From Elusimicrobia bacterium HGW-Elusimicrobia-2 (GTDB lineage: Bacteria; CG03), in contig PHAM01000085.1 of assembly GCA_002841685.1 (NCBI GenBank), positions 1 through 5,978 of the forward strand: 5,978 bases of DNA. The letters run 5' to 3'. The notes under the pieces were generated by a model that saw only the letters and a list, made by a program, of their open reading frames with translations, made no database searches and was not told the DNA's origin. Below, one piece after another: positions 1 to 5,375 of the stretch (positions are counted from its first letter, which is position 1; each line of letters starts with the position of its first letter). Made by a program: the position numbers and the translations under genes.

Positions 1-1
1 A

Positions 2-1207
2 ATCCTCGCGGATAATTCCGACGCATCCCACACGGCGCAGCTTAAGAAACTAAAAATTAAACCTATCGAGCTTGTCTGCGTTAACCCGTACAAACTGAAA
101 AAAATACCGGAAAACATAGACATCGGCGGCATAGCTCTTCTGCGCGCTGCGGCGAAAAATTGCGGTTCCGCTGTCCCCATATGCGATCCGCGGGACTATA
201 AACTCATTCTTTCTCAAATACGCAGAAGAGGCTATGTGCCCCGCGATGTTTCGGAAAAACTCGCTCTGAAAGTTTTCAATCTCACATCGGAATACGACAG
301 GCGAATCTTGCGCGGGTGGGGCTTTGCATCTGCCGGATGCGGGGATACACCTCTTAAGTACGGCGAGAATCCGCAGGACAAAGCGTTTGTCAATTTCGCA
401 AACGGCTGTTCTCAAATTTCGGGCAAACAGATGTCATCCAACAATATTTTTGATATGGAGGCGGCTTATAATATAGCGGGCGAATTTAATAAACCATCAT
501 GCGCGATTATAAAACACAGAAACGCCTCCGGCGTCGCAGTCGCTGAAAAACCGAGCGAGGCTTTGAAGAGAGCTTATAACGCTGACTCCCTAAGCGCGTG
601 GGGCGGCGTTTACGGGTTTAACCGCAGGCTGGATGCCGAATGCGCCGCGTTTATTTCAAAGAAATTTGTGGATTGCGTGGTCGCTCCGGATTTTTCACCT
701 GAAGCTCTTGAAATTTTTTCACGAAAAAAAACAGTTCTTTTTAAAGCTCCCCTCAGGCGCGCTGCGGAAATCTTAAAAAGCTCTGCCTTCGGTACCATAA
801 ATGAAATTCCCGGAAAAAGCGCATTTAAGCCGCAGACAGTTACAAAAAAGAAAGCCGGTAAAATTATGATGCGCGATCTTGAATTTGCGTGGAAGGTAGT
901 GAAAAACACTGCGTCCAATGCCGTTGTCATAGCCTCGCAAGGCAGAACTCTCGCCATTTGCGGCGGCGCGCAGTCAAGAATACGGGCTCTTGAAATTTGT
1001 GGAAACTATTTGAAGAAGCGGGAAAATATGGTTCTTGCCACCGACGGATTTTTCCCGTTTGACGATTCAATAAAACTGGCTAAAAAAATGGGAATAAAAG
1101 CCATTATTCAGCCCGGCGGCTCTATGCGGGACGCCGAAGTAATTAAAACAGCCGACAAGCTGGGGCTGATAATGCTGTTTACCGGATTCAGAGCGTTTCG
1201 GCACTAA
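2..1207 (+). CDS. purH: Bifunctional purine biosynthesis protein PurH (AICAR transformylase / IMP cyclohydrolase), 5'-truncated by the window edge
   Basis: PurH is a cytosolic enzyme that formylates AICAR with 10-formyl-tetrahydrofolate and closes the ring to give IMP. The frame is open from base 2, so about 401 residues are visible. The first ones match the family segment just before the usual NLYPF motif, so roughly 75 N-terminal residues should lie outside the window. Visible cyclohydrolase motifs are NPYKL (family NLYPF, Tyr kept), ENIDIGG (Asp kept) and RAAAKN (Lys kept). The transformylase half starts at KYGENP, followed by SSNNIFD, the catalytic Lys-His in IIKHRN, SAWGG, FAWKVVK, TDGFFPF, IQPGGSMRD and the terminal FRH. 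Oddities are NASG for NPCG, CGGAQSR for GAGQ-SR, KYGENPQD for KYGENPHQ, and an unusually short linker between NPYKL and ENIDIGG. From KYGENP to the end is about 280 residues, against about 320 in typical members. Family assignment is certain; activity is inferred. A later in-frame ATG at 236 is internal, not the start. Confidence 0.95.
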   Translation: MLADNSDASHTAQLKKLKIKPIELVCVNPYKLKKIPENIDIGGIALLRAAAKNCGSAVPICDPRDYKLILSQIRRRGYVPRDVSEKLALKVFNLTSEYDRRILRGWGFASAGCGDTPLKYGENPQDKAFVNFANGCSQISGKQMSSNNIFDMEAAYNIAGEFNKPSCAIIKHRNASGVAVAEKPSEALKRAYNADSLSAWGGVYGFNRRLDAECAAFISKKFVDCVVAPDFSPEALEIFSRKKTVLFKAPLRRAAEILKSSAFGTINEIPGKSAFKPQTVTKKKAGKIMMRDLEFAWKVVKNTASNAVVIASQGRTLAICGGAQSRIRALEICGNYLKKRENMVLATDGFFPFDDSIKLAKKMGIKAIIQPGGSMRDAEVIKTADKLGLIMLFTGFRAFRH

Positions 1208-1223
1208 TTCTAAAAAACTATAC

Positions 1224-1979
1224 TCATCGGTCAGAGGATACAGTTTCCGGAATATTGTTTTGATAAACTTTCTTAATGAACCTTTTTTCCATAATATAAA
1301 AAAATAAGAAAACAAAGATCTGATTTAATAAAACTGCGATTAAACCATATTTTGATCCCTGCCCGATCGCAAGCGCGTATCCTGCAAGTTGTCCAATCCC
1401 GTACATCGGATTGTCAAAATATTTATAGGGTCCGGATTCTGCAAAGTCGGTAATTTTTTTACCGAGAAACATATCTTTCCAATAATAAATATCAATAGAT
1501 ACCACTTTTGCCGCCCATATCTTTATAGCAAAACCCACTATGAACATTAGCATTGGTATTACAAATAAAAAATATTTATGCCAAAAACCCGGTAAGCTTC
1601 CCGAGGTCGACGAGATAATATATCCTATACTTGCCGCATTATGAAAAAATATCACTCCAAGCGTCGCTTCGTAAGCTAAATATCCTTCATGTTCCCCGCC
1701 CCCCATTCTGACAAACCAATGGCGTAACCCGTTTTCTGAAAGAACAAGCGTGATGAAACTTATGTAAACGGTTTCAATCAATATAAAATAGCAAATGGCT
1801 AATTTATAATTACGCGGCTGATATTTGACGAGATATATAGAAAAAGCAAGCGAGAACAGTATCGCGATTGTTCTGGGGATAGTCTTATGTTTTACCACAT
1901 AACCGGATATTGAAATCAGAAGTACAATAAATTCACGTATTGCTTTAATTAAATTAGTAAACATATTTTTGTATGGCAT
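1224..1979 (-). CDS. Integral membrane methyltransferase, PEMT / isoprenylcysteine methyltransferase (ICMT-like) superfamily
   Basis: This 251-residue protein is strongly hydrophobic, with about six or seven membrane segments (roughly residues 16-29, 34-51, 59-80, 101-123, 135-157 and 195-229 in one or two passes). The signature is in the C-terminal third: ESGPYKYFDNPMYGIG (181-196), then a glycine-rich helix GYALAIGQGSKYG and, near the end, MEKRFIKKVY (230-239). In phospholipid N-methyltransferases and ICMT-like enzymes the GPY-NPMY segment and the C-terminal Glu region bind S-adenosylmethionine. The expected role is methyl transfer from SAM to a lipid or lipid-linked group at the inner membrane, but the substrate cannot be read from the sequence. 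The extra N-terminal helices make it longer than a minimal four-helix PEMT. The start at 1979 has AAGGA about 15 bases upstream, which is rather far; the Met at 1964 is an alternative. The gene is convergent with purH (16 bp between stops) and no clear promoter or terminator is seen. Confidence 0.72.
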   Translation of the reverse strand: MPYKNMFTNLIKAIREFIVLLISISGYVVKHKTIPRTIAILFSLAFSIYLVKYQPRNYKLAICYFILIETVYISFITLVLSENGLRHWFVRMGGGEHEGYLAYEATLGVIFFHNAASIGYIISSTSGSLPGFWHKYFLFVIPMLMFIVGFAIKIWAAKVVSIDIYYWKDMFLGKKITDFAESGPYKYFDNPMYGIGQLAGYALAIGQGSKYGLIAVLLNQIFVFLFFYIMEKRFIKKVYQNNIPETVSSDR

Positions 1980-2071
1980 ACCCGCTTATTGAATTCCTTT
2001 GGCGTTCCTCATTATGAATAATCCAACTTAGCGGACATTATCATATCACTGATTAGACGCCGTGCGTTTTT

Positions 2072-2350
2072 TCATTTACGCTTGCGGTAAACTTTTTTGC
2101 GATGATCAATACTAATCACCATTACAACCAACTCCATCTTTATAACTTGATAGATTATCCGTAAACTCCCTATTCGTTCTGAACGAAGTCCCTTCAATGC
2201 GCCGTGCAACGGTTTACCCTTCAAAGGATTACGGGCTATTTCTTCTTCCAGTATTTTTATTATTTCCTGTCTGATTTTAGATTGGAGCGAATCAAATTGT
2301 TTTTTGGAGGTTCCGGTAAAGCAAATATTATAATTATTCTTCCGGCTCAT
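2072..2350 (-). CDS. RelE/ParE-superfamily toxin of a type II toxin-antitoxin pair
   Basis: This 92-residue basic protein has the compact RelE/ParE fold pattern. It has an N-terminal strand (NYNICFTG), two amphipathic helices (residues 15-38), the NPLKGKPLHGALKGLRSERIG segment (41-61), a strand LRIIYQV (63-69), and a closing IDHRKKVYRK (81-90). Arg59, Arg64, Arg84 and Tyr88 lie where RelE-type ribosome-dependent mRNA interferases carry their basic catalytic residues, so mRNA cleavage is the more likely activity; gyrase inhibition as in ParE cannot be excluded. The start ATG overlaps the antitoxin stop in an ATGA junction. GAGG lies only two bases before the ATG and GGGAG sits further upstream, so translation is probably coupled to the antitoxin. 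No intrinsic terminator is evident in the 92 bp between this gene and the methyltransferase start at 1979; that gap otherwise shows only AT-rich sequence. Confidence 0.88.
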   Translation of the reverse strand: MSRKNNYNICFTGTSKKQFDSLQSKIRQEIIKILEEEIARNPLKGKPLHGALKGLRSERIGSLRIIYQVIKMELVVMVISIDHRKKVYRKRK

Positions 2351-2625
2351 TTCCTCTGTTTTCTCCCGGTAACTTCCTCAAAGGAATACACATTCCCCTT
2401 TTTTAAATCTTTTAAGGACTGCATAATTGAAGCGGCAACCTTATTATTTCTTAAAATATCCAAGGTTTCCAGAAGCCCCTCATAATCCTCGCTTCCCAGC
2501 AGGACAGCCGATTCTTCGCCGCGATGTGTGATTAAAAAAACCTGACCTAATTCATGCGCTTTTCTCACCATCGCGAGAAAATGCGCTTTTGCGCCGCTCG
2601 TTGTAGTTGTTGTTGAAGTATTCAT
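2347..2625 (-). CDS. Phd/YefM-family antitoxin
   Basis: This 92-residue protein is encoded directly before the toxin. The N-terminal half fits the Phd/YefM DNA-binding domain: a short strand, helix GAKAHFLAMVRKAHELGQ (11-28), strands VFLITHRGEESAVLLG (29-44), then SEDYEGLLETLDIL (45-58). The C-terminal part (about 60-92, ending VTGRKQRK) would be the toxin-neutralising tail. The N terminus is unusual: residues 3-9 are Thr-Ser-Thr-Thr-Thr-Thr-Thr, encoded by ACN-rich codons. The start at 2625 is chosen because AAAGGGGGTG lies at the right distance upstream. A start ten codons earlier (2655) would translate through that site into Gly-Gly-Gly and is unlikely. The gene overlaps the toxin by four bases. 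It probably represses its own promoter through the palindrome at 2667-2683. Confidence 0.9.
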   Translation of the reverse strand: MNTSTTTTTSGAKAHFLAMVRKAHELGQVFLITHRGEESAVLLGSEDYEGLLETLDILRNNKVAASIMQSLKDLKKGNVYSFEEVTGRKQRK

Positions 2626-2630
2626 TTCGC

Positions 2631-2640
2631 CACCCCCTTT
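2631..2640 (-). promoter_or_regulatory. Ribosome binding site that fixes the antitoxin start
   Basis: On the minus strand the sequence reads AAAGGGGGTG followed by GCGAA and the ATG at 2625. This is a strong purine-rich Shine-Dalgarno match at 5-7 bases from the start. It decides between the two in-frame ATGs (2655 and 2625) in favour of 2625. Confidence 0.85.
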
Positions 2641-2666
2641 TTTTTCAAGAGCCACTTTAGCAAACC

Positions 2667-2683
2667 AGTCAGTTTAACTGACT
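2667..2683. promoter_or_regulatory. Palindromic operator candidate of the toxin-antitoxin operon
   Basis: AGTCAGTT-T-AACTGACT is a perfect inverted repeat with 8-bp arms and one central base. It begins 5 bp downstream of the -10 box at 2689-2694, so it covers the predicted transcription start. A second 10-bp palindrome, TACTATAGTA (2683-2692), shares its edge base and runs into the -10 box. Phd/YefM antitoxins commonly bind palindromes overlapping their own promoter, which makes this the natural autorepression site; that function is inferred. In RNA the same bases could form a 6-bp stem with a 5-base loop at the 5' end of the transcript. Confidence 0.72.
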
Positions 2684-2688
2684 ACTAT

Positions 2689-2718
2689 AGTATACTGCGC
2701 TTTGGCGGGATTTGTCAA
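2689..2718 (-). promoter_or_regulatory. Sigma-70-type promoter of the toxin-antitoxin operon
   Basis: On the minus strand TTGACA (2713-2718) is followed, after 18 bp, by TATACT (2689-2694). The -35 box is a perfect consensus match and the -10 box matches five of six. The predicted start is near 2682, giving a leader of about 57 bases before the antitoxin ATG. The -35 box contains the TGA stop codon of ssnA (2715-2717), so the promoter begins inside the preceding gene. Confidence 0.8.
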
Positions 2719-4055
2719 ACTTTCCAGCTCTTTTTTGATAAAGCCGCTTTGTTAAATTTCTTCCAGAACTTAGGAGCTCTTTTGGAGATGGCTTCGGAAA
2801 GTTTCTTCTCGTCAAAAGCGAGGATTTTTTTGTTCTGCATAAGAATTCTGCCGCCGGCTATTGTCGTATCCACCTGACAGTTAACAAGGCCGAAAATAAG
2901 ATGCCCTAAGAAATTGCCCGAATTAAGCGGCGTCGGCGGAAGATAATCCATGATGGCGATATCCGCTGTTTTACCTTTTGCTATCTGCCCGAAAGTTCCG
3001 CCGAAAATGCGGGAAGCTATCTCAGCGTTGTTCTGAAGCAGCATCGCCGGAGCTTCCATAAAACCGACTCTCGGATCACCGGTAGCGTGACGGGCTATAA
3101 GATAAGCGCAGCGGAGCTGCTGCAGCATATTGGAGCTCATCCCGTCGCTACCGAGGCCTGCGAGAACTCCTTTTTTAAGAAGTTTCAGAATATCCGCCCA
3201 GCCCACGGCGTTATTCATATTTGATTCGGGGTTATGAACCGCTATTGAATCGGATTTTTTTATTAAATCTATTTCTTTGTCATTCACATGAACGCAGTGC
3301 ACGAGTATCGTTTTTTTACCGAGAGCGCCTAATTTATTCAGCCTCTCAACAATTCTCATCCTGTGCTTTTTGAGCGACGCGTCTTCGTCGGATTTAGCTT
3401 CCGCCACATGCACATGCAATCCGCAATTATATTTTTTCGCCATCGCAACGGAGGCCTTTAAAGTTTCGTCATTCACGGTAAACGCCGCGTGAAGACCGAC
3501 CATGCATTTGATAAGAGGATGATTTCCCTTTTTCAGTTTCTTTAAAAATCTCTCATTCTCCTCAACGCCCTCAAGGCCTTTGCCGTATCTGTCGCTTGAG
3601 CCAAGAGTGAGAGCGGCGCGAATGCCGGCTTTTTCACAAGCCTTCATCAGAGTGTCCAGAGAACCAATCTGGAAATTTTGGCTCTCATGATGGTCTATTA
3701 TCGTCGTCGTGCCCCAGCGTATACATTCGCCGAGAGCGTAAAGAGCCGAAAGATAAATATCTTCTTCGTCGAGCGCTCTATCAAGAGGCCACCATAACCT
3801 GTCCAGCACTTCCTGAAAGTTTTTCGCGGGCGTGCCCGGAATGCCCATGCCGCGCGCCATTGTGGAATAAAGATGATGGTGGACGCATATAAAACCCGGC
3901 AGCACCACTTTGCCGGAAGCATCGATCACTTCTACGCCGGACCTTTTAATTTTGGAAGCGACGGCGTCAATCTTGCCGTCCTTAATATACACATCGGCAT
4001 TCCTCACATTCTTGCCATCAAATATCGTTCCGTTTTTGATTAAAATCTTGCTCAT
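2715..4055 (-). CDS. ssnA: SsnA-type metal-dependent aminohydrolase (amidohydrolase superfamily)
   Basis: This 446-residue cytosolic enzyme is close to the length of known SsnA proteins (about 440). It has a small N-terminal beta domain (IKNGTIFDG, then DASGKVVLPGF), the TIM barrel, and a C-terminal return to the beta domain (KGKTADIAIMD; VDTTIAGGRILM). Likely metal and catalytic residues are the HxH pair His59/His61 in CVHHHLY, His216 and Glu219 in HVHVAE, His253 in VHCVH, and Asp304 in GLGSDG. SsnA-typical stretches include ARGMGIPG, RLWWPLD, TTTIIDHHES and HNPESNMNNAVG. The family resembles guanine and chlorohydrolase-type deaminases and would remove an amino group by hydrolysis, but the SsnA substrate is not firmly known. 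In enterobacteria and clostridia, ssnA sits in purine/selenium-dependent hydroxylase clusters; none of those partners is visible here. The start is well supported by AAGGAG at 4061-4066 and by its own promoter. Expression may read through into the toxin-antitoxin pair. Confidence 0.88.
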   Translation of the reverse strand: MSKILIKNGTIFDGKNVRNADVYIKDGKIDAVASKIKRSGVEVIDASGKVVLPGFICVHHHLYSTMARGMGIPGTPAKNFQEVLDRLWWPLDRALDEEDIYLSALYALGECIRWGTTTIIDHHESQNFQIGSLDTLMKACEKAGIRAALTLGSSDRYGKGLEGVEENERFLKKLKKGNHPLIKCMVGLHAAFTVNDETLKASVAMAKKYNCGLHVHVAEAKSDEDASLKKHRMRIVERLNKLGALGKKTILVHCVHVNDKEIDLIKKSDSIAVHNPESNMNNAVGWADILKLLKKGVLAGLGSDGMSSNMLQQLRCAYLIARHATGDPRVGFMEAPAMLLQNNAEIASRIFGGTFGQIAKGKTADIAIMDYLPPTPLNSGNFLGHLIFGLVNCQVDTTIAGGRILMQNKKILAFDEKKLSEAISKRAPKFWKKFNKAALSKKSWKV

Positions 4056-4106
4056 AAATTCTCCTTATTTATTGAAACCACCTTCAGGCATCTCGTCTCT
4101 TTTATC

Positions 4107-4136
4107 ATTATTCTTAATTATTTCCCGCTGAGTCAA
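4107..4136 (-). promoter_or_regulatory. Probable sigma-70-type promoter of ssnA
   Basis: On the minus strand TTGACT (4131-4136) and AATAAT (4107-4112) are separated by 18 bp. The predicted start near 4100 gives a leader of about 45 bases ending in the AAGGAG site (4061-4066) before the ATG at 4055. The -35 box is only about 19 bp past the ATPase stop codon, so ssnA need not depend on the upstream gene. No intrinsic terminator separates the two. Confidence 0.6.
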
Positions 4137-4154
4137 GGTGCGTCATTTAAAAAT

Positions 4155-5276
4155 CTATAAAAACAAATTCTTGAAATATTTATCCGCCCGGACAAGCTCA
4201 ATTCCACCGGCGGTCCTTTCTCTTTTCAATTCTCTCACAATCTGCCTGCCTTTCAAATTATATTTCCCACAGAAATATTTCAGATTCTCAGATATATTTG
4301 AATCACGGAATTTCACTTCAATCGCTTCTTCTATATTGTTATTGCTTGCAATACAAAAATCCACTTCTTTGCCTTCTTTTGTGCGAATATATTTTAATGC
4401 GCAATCCTCGCCTTTATAATCGACTCTCCCGTATAAATATTTTAACAGGCTCAATGCCGCGAAGTTTTCGAATTTTGCGCCGGCATCTCCTTCCACAAGC
4501 CCGTTATCAAAAAAATAGATTTTTGGTTCTTTCAATATTGACCGCGCGATATTTTTTGAATACGGGTTAACCCTGAAAACTATGTATAAAGCTTCAAGTA
4601 TCTGAATGTATTTGATCACTGTTGTCGGAGAAATACTAACATCACGCGCGATAGATGCATACGATACCGGTGACCCAACCCTGGCCCTGAGAAGTTCAAA
4701 AACCATCCTGATAGCTTTAAAATCATGTATCCTTTCAAAATCAAGTATGTCTGACCGGATAAGGCCATCTGTGCACTGACCCCTCCAGCGTTTCGCGTCA
4801 ATATCCGTTTTTGCAAGAAAAGGCTCCGGAAAACCGCCCCTGCTGATAAACCGCTCTATATCATCGCCAAGAGGATTATCCCGCAATTCGGAAATTGAAA
4901 AAGGCAGAAGCCTGTGAGTAAAAAATCTTCCCGCAAGAGAATCCCCTCCCTGCCTGAAAATATCGAGCCGCGCGCTGCCGGTGACAAGTATTTTGAGGGG
5001 CTTGGCCTTAGTATCAAAAACTCCTTTCAGATAATTTTTCCATCCCTGCATTTTATGCAGTTCGTCTAAAATTAATAATTCCGTTGATTGCGGCCAGCTC
5101 TCGTCTTCTATTATTCGCCTGTCCTGGAAACTGTCGTAATTCAAATAAACCGTATTATTGAAATGTTTGCCTGTTTCATGAGCCAGCCATGTTTTGCCAA
5201 CTTGGCGCGGGCCTACAATAAAAACAATTTTTTTATTGAGGTCTTTAACTATTTGTTTAATTTGCCGTCTGTACAT
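4155..5276 (-). CDS. AAA_14-type ATPase with C-terminal DUF4143 domain
   Basis: The protein has 373 residues from the ATG at 5276 (378 from an upstream GTG at 5291). The N-terminal ATPase core carries the Walker A motif GPRQVGKT (residues 22-29), the Walker B motif ELLILDELHK (66-75), a sensor-like strand KILVTGSARLD (95-105) and GGDSLAGRFFTHRLLPFSISEL (110-131), typical of this family. A winged-helix-like segment SPVSYASIARDVSISPTTVIKYIQ (202-225) follows. The C-terminal DUF4143 region has EVDFCIA (304-310) and AIEVKF (318-323), a D...ExK arrangement like PD-(D/E)XK nuclease folds. These single-gene ATPases are widespread in bacteria and archaea and have no established function; links to DNA transactions or conflict systems are speculative. 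The ATG is preferred because the GTG lies upstream of the -10 box, and homologues generally begin with a short M-(Y/I)-(K/R)-R-like segment just before the Walker A motif. No Shine-Dalgarno sequence precedes either start. The gene appears intact. Confidence 0.9.
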   Translation of the reverse strand: MYRRQIKQIVKDLNKKIVFIVGPRQVGKTWLAHETGKHFNNTVYLNYDSFQDRRIIEDESWPQSTELLILDELHKMQGWKNYLKGVFDTKAKPLKILVTGSARLDIFRQGGDSLAGRFFTHRLLPFSISELRDNPLGDDIERFISRGGFPEPFLAKTDIDAKRWRGQCTDGLIRSDILDFERIHDFKAIRMVFELLRARVGSPVSYASIARDVSISPTTVIKYIQILEALYIVFRVNPYSKNIARSILKEPKIYFFDNGLVEGDAGAKFENFAALSLLKYLYGRVDYKGEDCALKYIRTKEGKEVDFCIASNNNIEEAIEVKFRDSNISENLKYFCGKYNLKGRQIVRELKRERTAGGIELVRADKYFKNLFL

Positions 5277-5282
5277 ACGACT

Positions 5283-5310
5283 ATTATACACACAAATGGA
5301 TAAAAGTCAA
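5283..5310 (-). promoter_or_regulatory. Near-consensus promoter of the ATPase gene, predicted leaderless
   Basis: On the minus strand TTGACT (5305-5310), a 16-bp spacer and a perfect TATAAT (5283-5288) precede AGTCGT and the ATG at 5276. A start 6-8 bases past the -10 box falls on 5277-5275, that is, on the ATG itself. No ribosome binding site is present. The boxes are read directly; leaderless transcription is inferred from the spacing. Confidence 0.78.
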
Positions 5311-5319
5311 GACTATTTT

Positions 5320-5338
5320 CCATTTCACTGCGAAATGG
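5320..5338. repeat. Perfect inverted repeat between the zf-TFIIB gene and the ATPase promoter
   Basis: CCATTTC-ACTGC-GAAATGG has 7-bp perfect arms and a 5-base loop. It lies 10 bp upstream of the ATPase -35 box. On the minus strand it is followed by AAAATAG, not a T-run, and on the plus strand by TCGTGTCC, so it does not look like an intrinsic terminator in either direction. It could be a regulator site or part of a dispersed element together with the neighbouring hairpin at 5342-5367. Confidence 0.6.
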
Positions 5339-5341
5339 TCG

Positions 5342-5367
5342 TGTCCGCTCCGCGCTTTAGCCGGACA
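5342..5367. repeat. Second hairpin downstream of the zf-TFIIB gene
   Basis: TGTCCGCT (5342-5349) pairs with AGCCGGACA (5359-5367), giving 8 base pairs with one bulged C around a 9-base loop. It begins 9 bp after the zf-TFIIB stop codon and is separated from the inverted repeat at 5320-5338 by only three bases. It has no following T-tract on the minus strand, so a factor-independent terminator is not supported. It might still protect the 3' end of the message. Confidence 0.5.
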
Positions 5368-5375
5368 GACAAAAA

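Noticed and set aside
610-957. 115-codon open frame on the minus strand inside purH
   Set aside because: It is fully antisense to a well-recognised gene, its peptide has no family features, and there is no ribosome binding site of note.
1208-1223. Bidirectional terminator between the convergent purH and methyltransferase genes
   Set aside because: The 16-bp gap has no stem, and TTCCGGAA at 1246-1253 is too short and lacks a proper T-tract.
1067-1315. 82-codon minus-strand frame across the purH/methyltransferase junction
   Set aside because: It overlaps the ends of two supported genes and encodes nothing recognisable.
1980-2071. Promoter for the membrane methyltransferase (candidate -10 boxes CATAAT and GATAAT on the minus strand)
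   Set aside because: Neither has an acceptable -35 box at 16-18 bp, so no promoter is annotated.
2626-2655. Upstream ATG start for the antitoxin at 2655
   Set aside because: It would translate through the strong AAAGGGGGTG ribosome binding site as Lys-Lys-Gly-Gly-Gly, and the Phd/YefM domain fits the start at 2625.
5277-5291. GTG start for the ATPase at 5291, five codons upstream of the ATG
   Set aside because: It lies upstream of and within the TATAAT box, so the evident promoter could not transcribe it, and it has no ribosome binding site.
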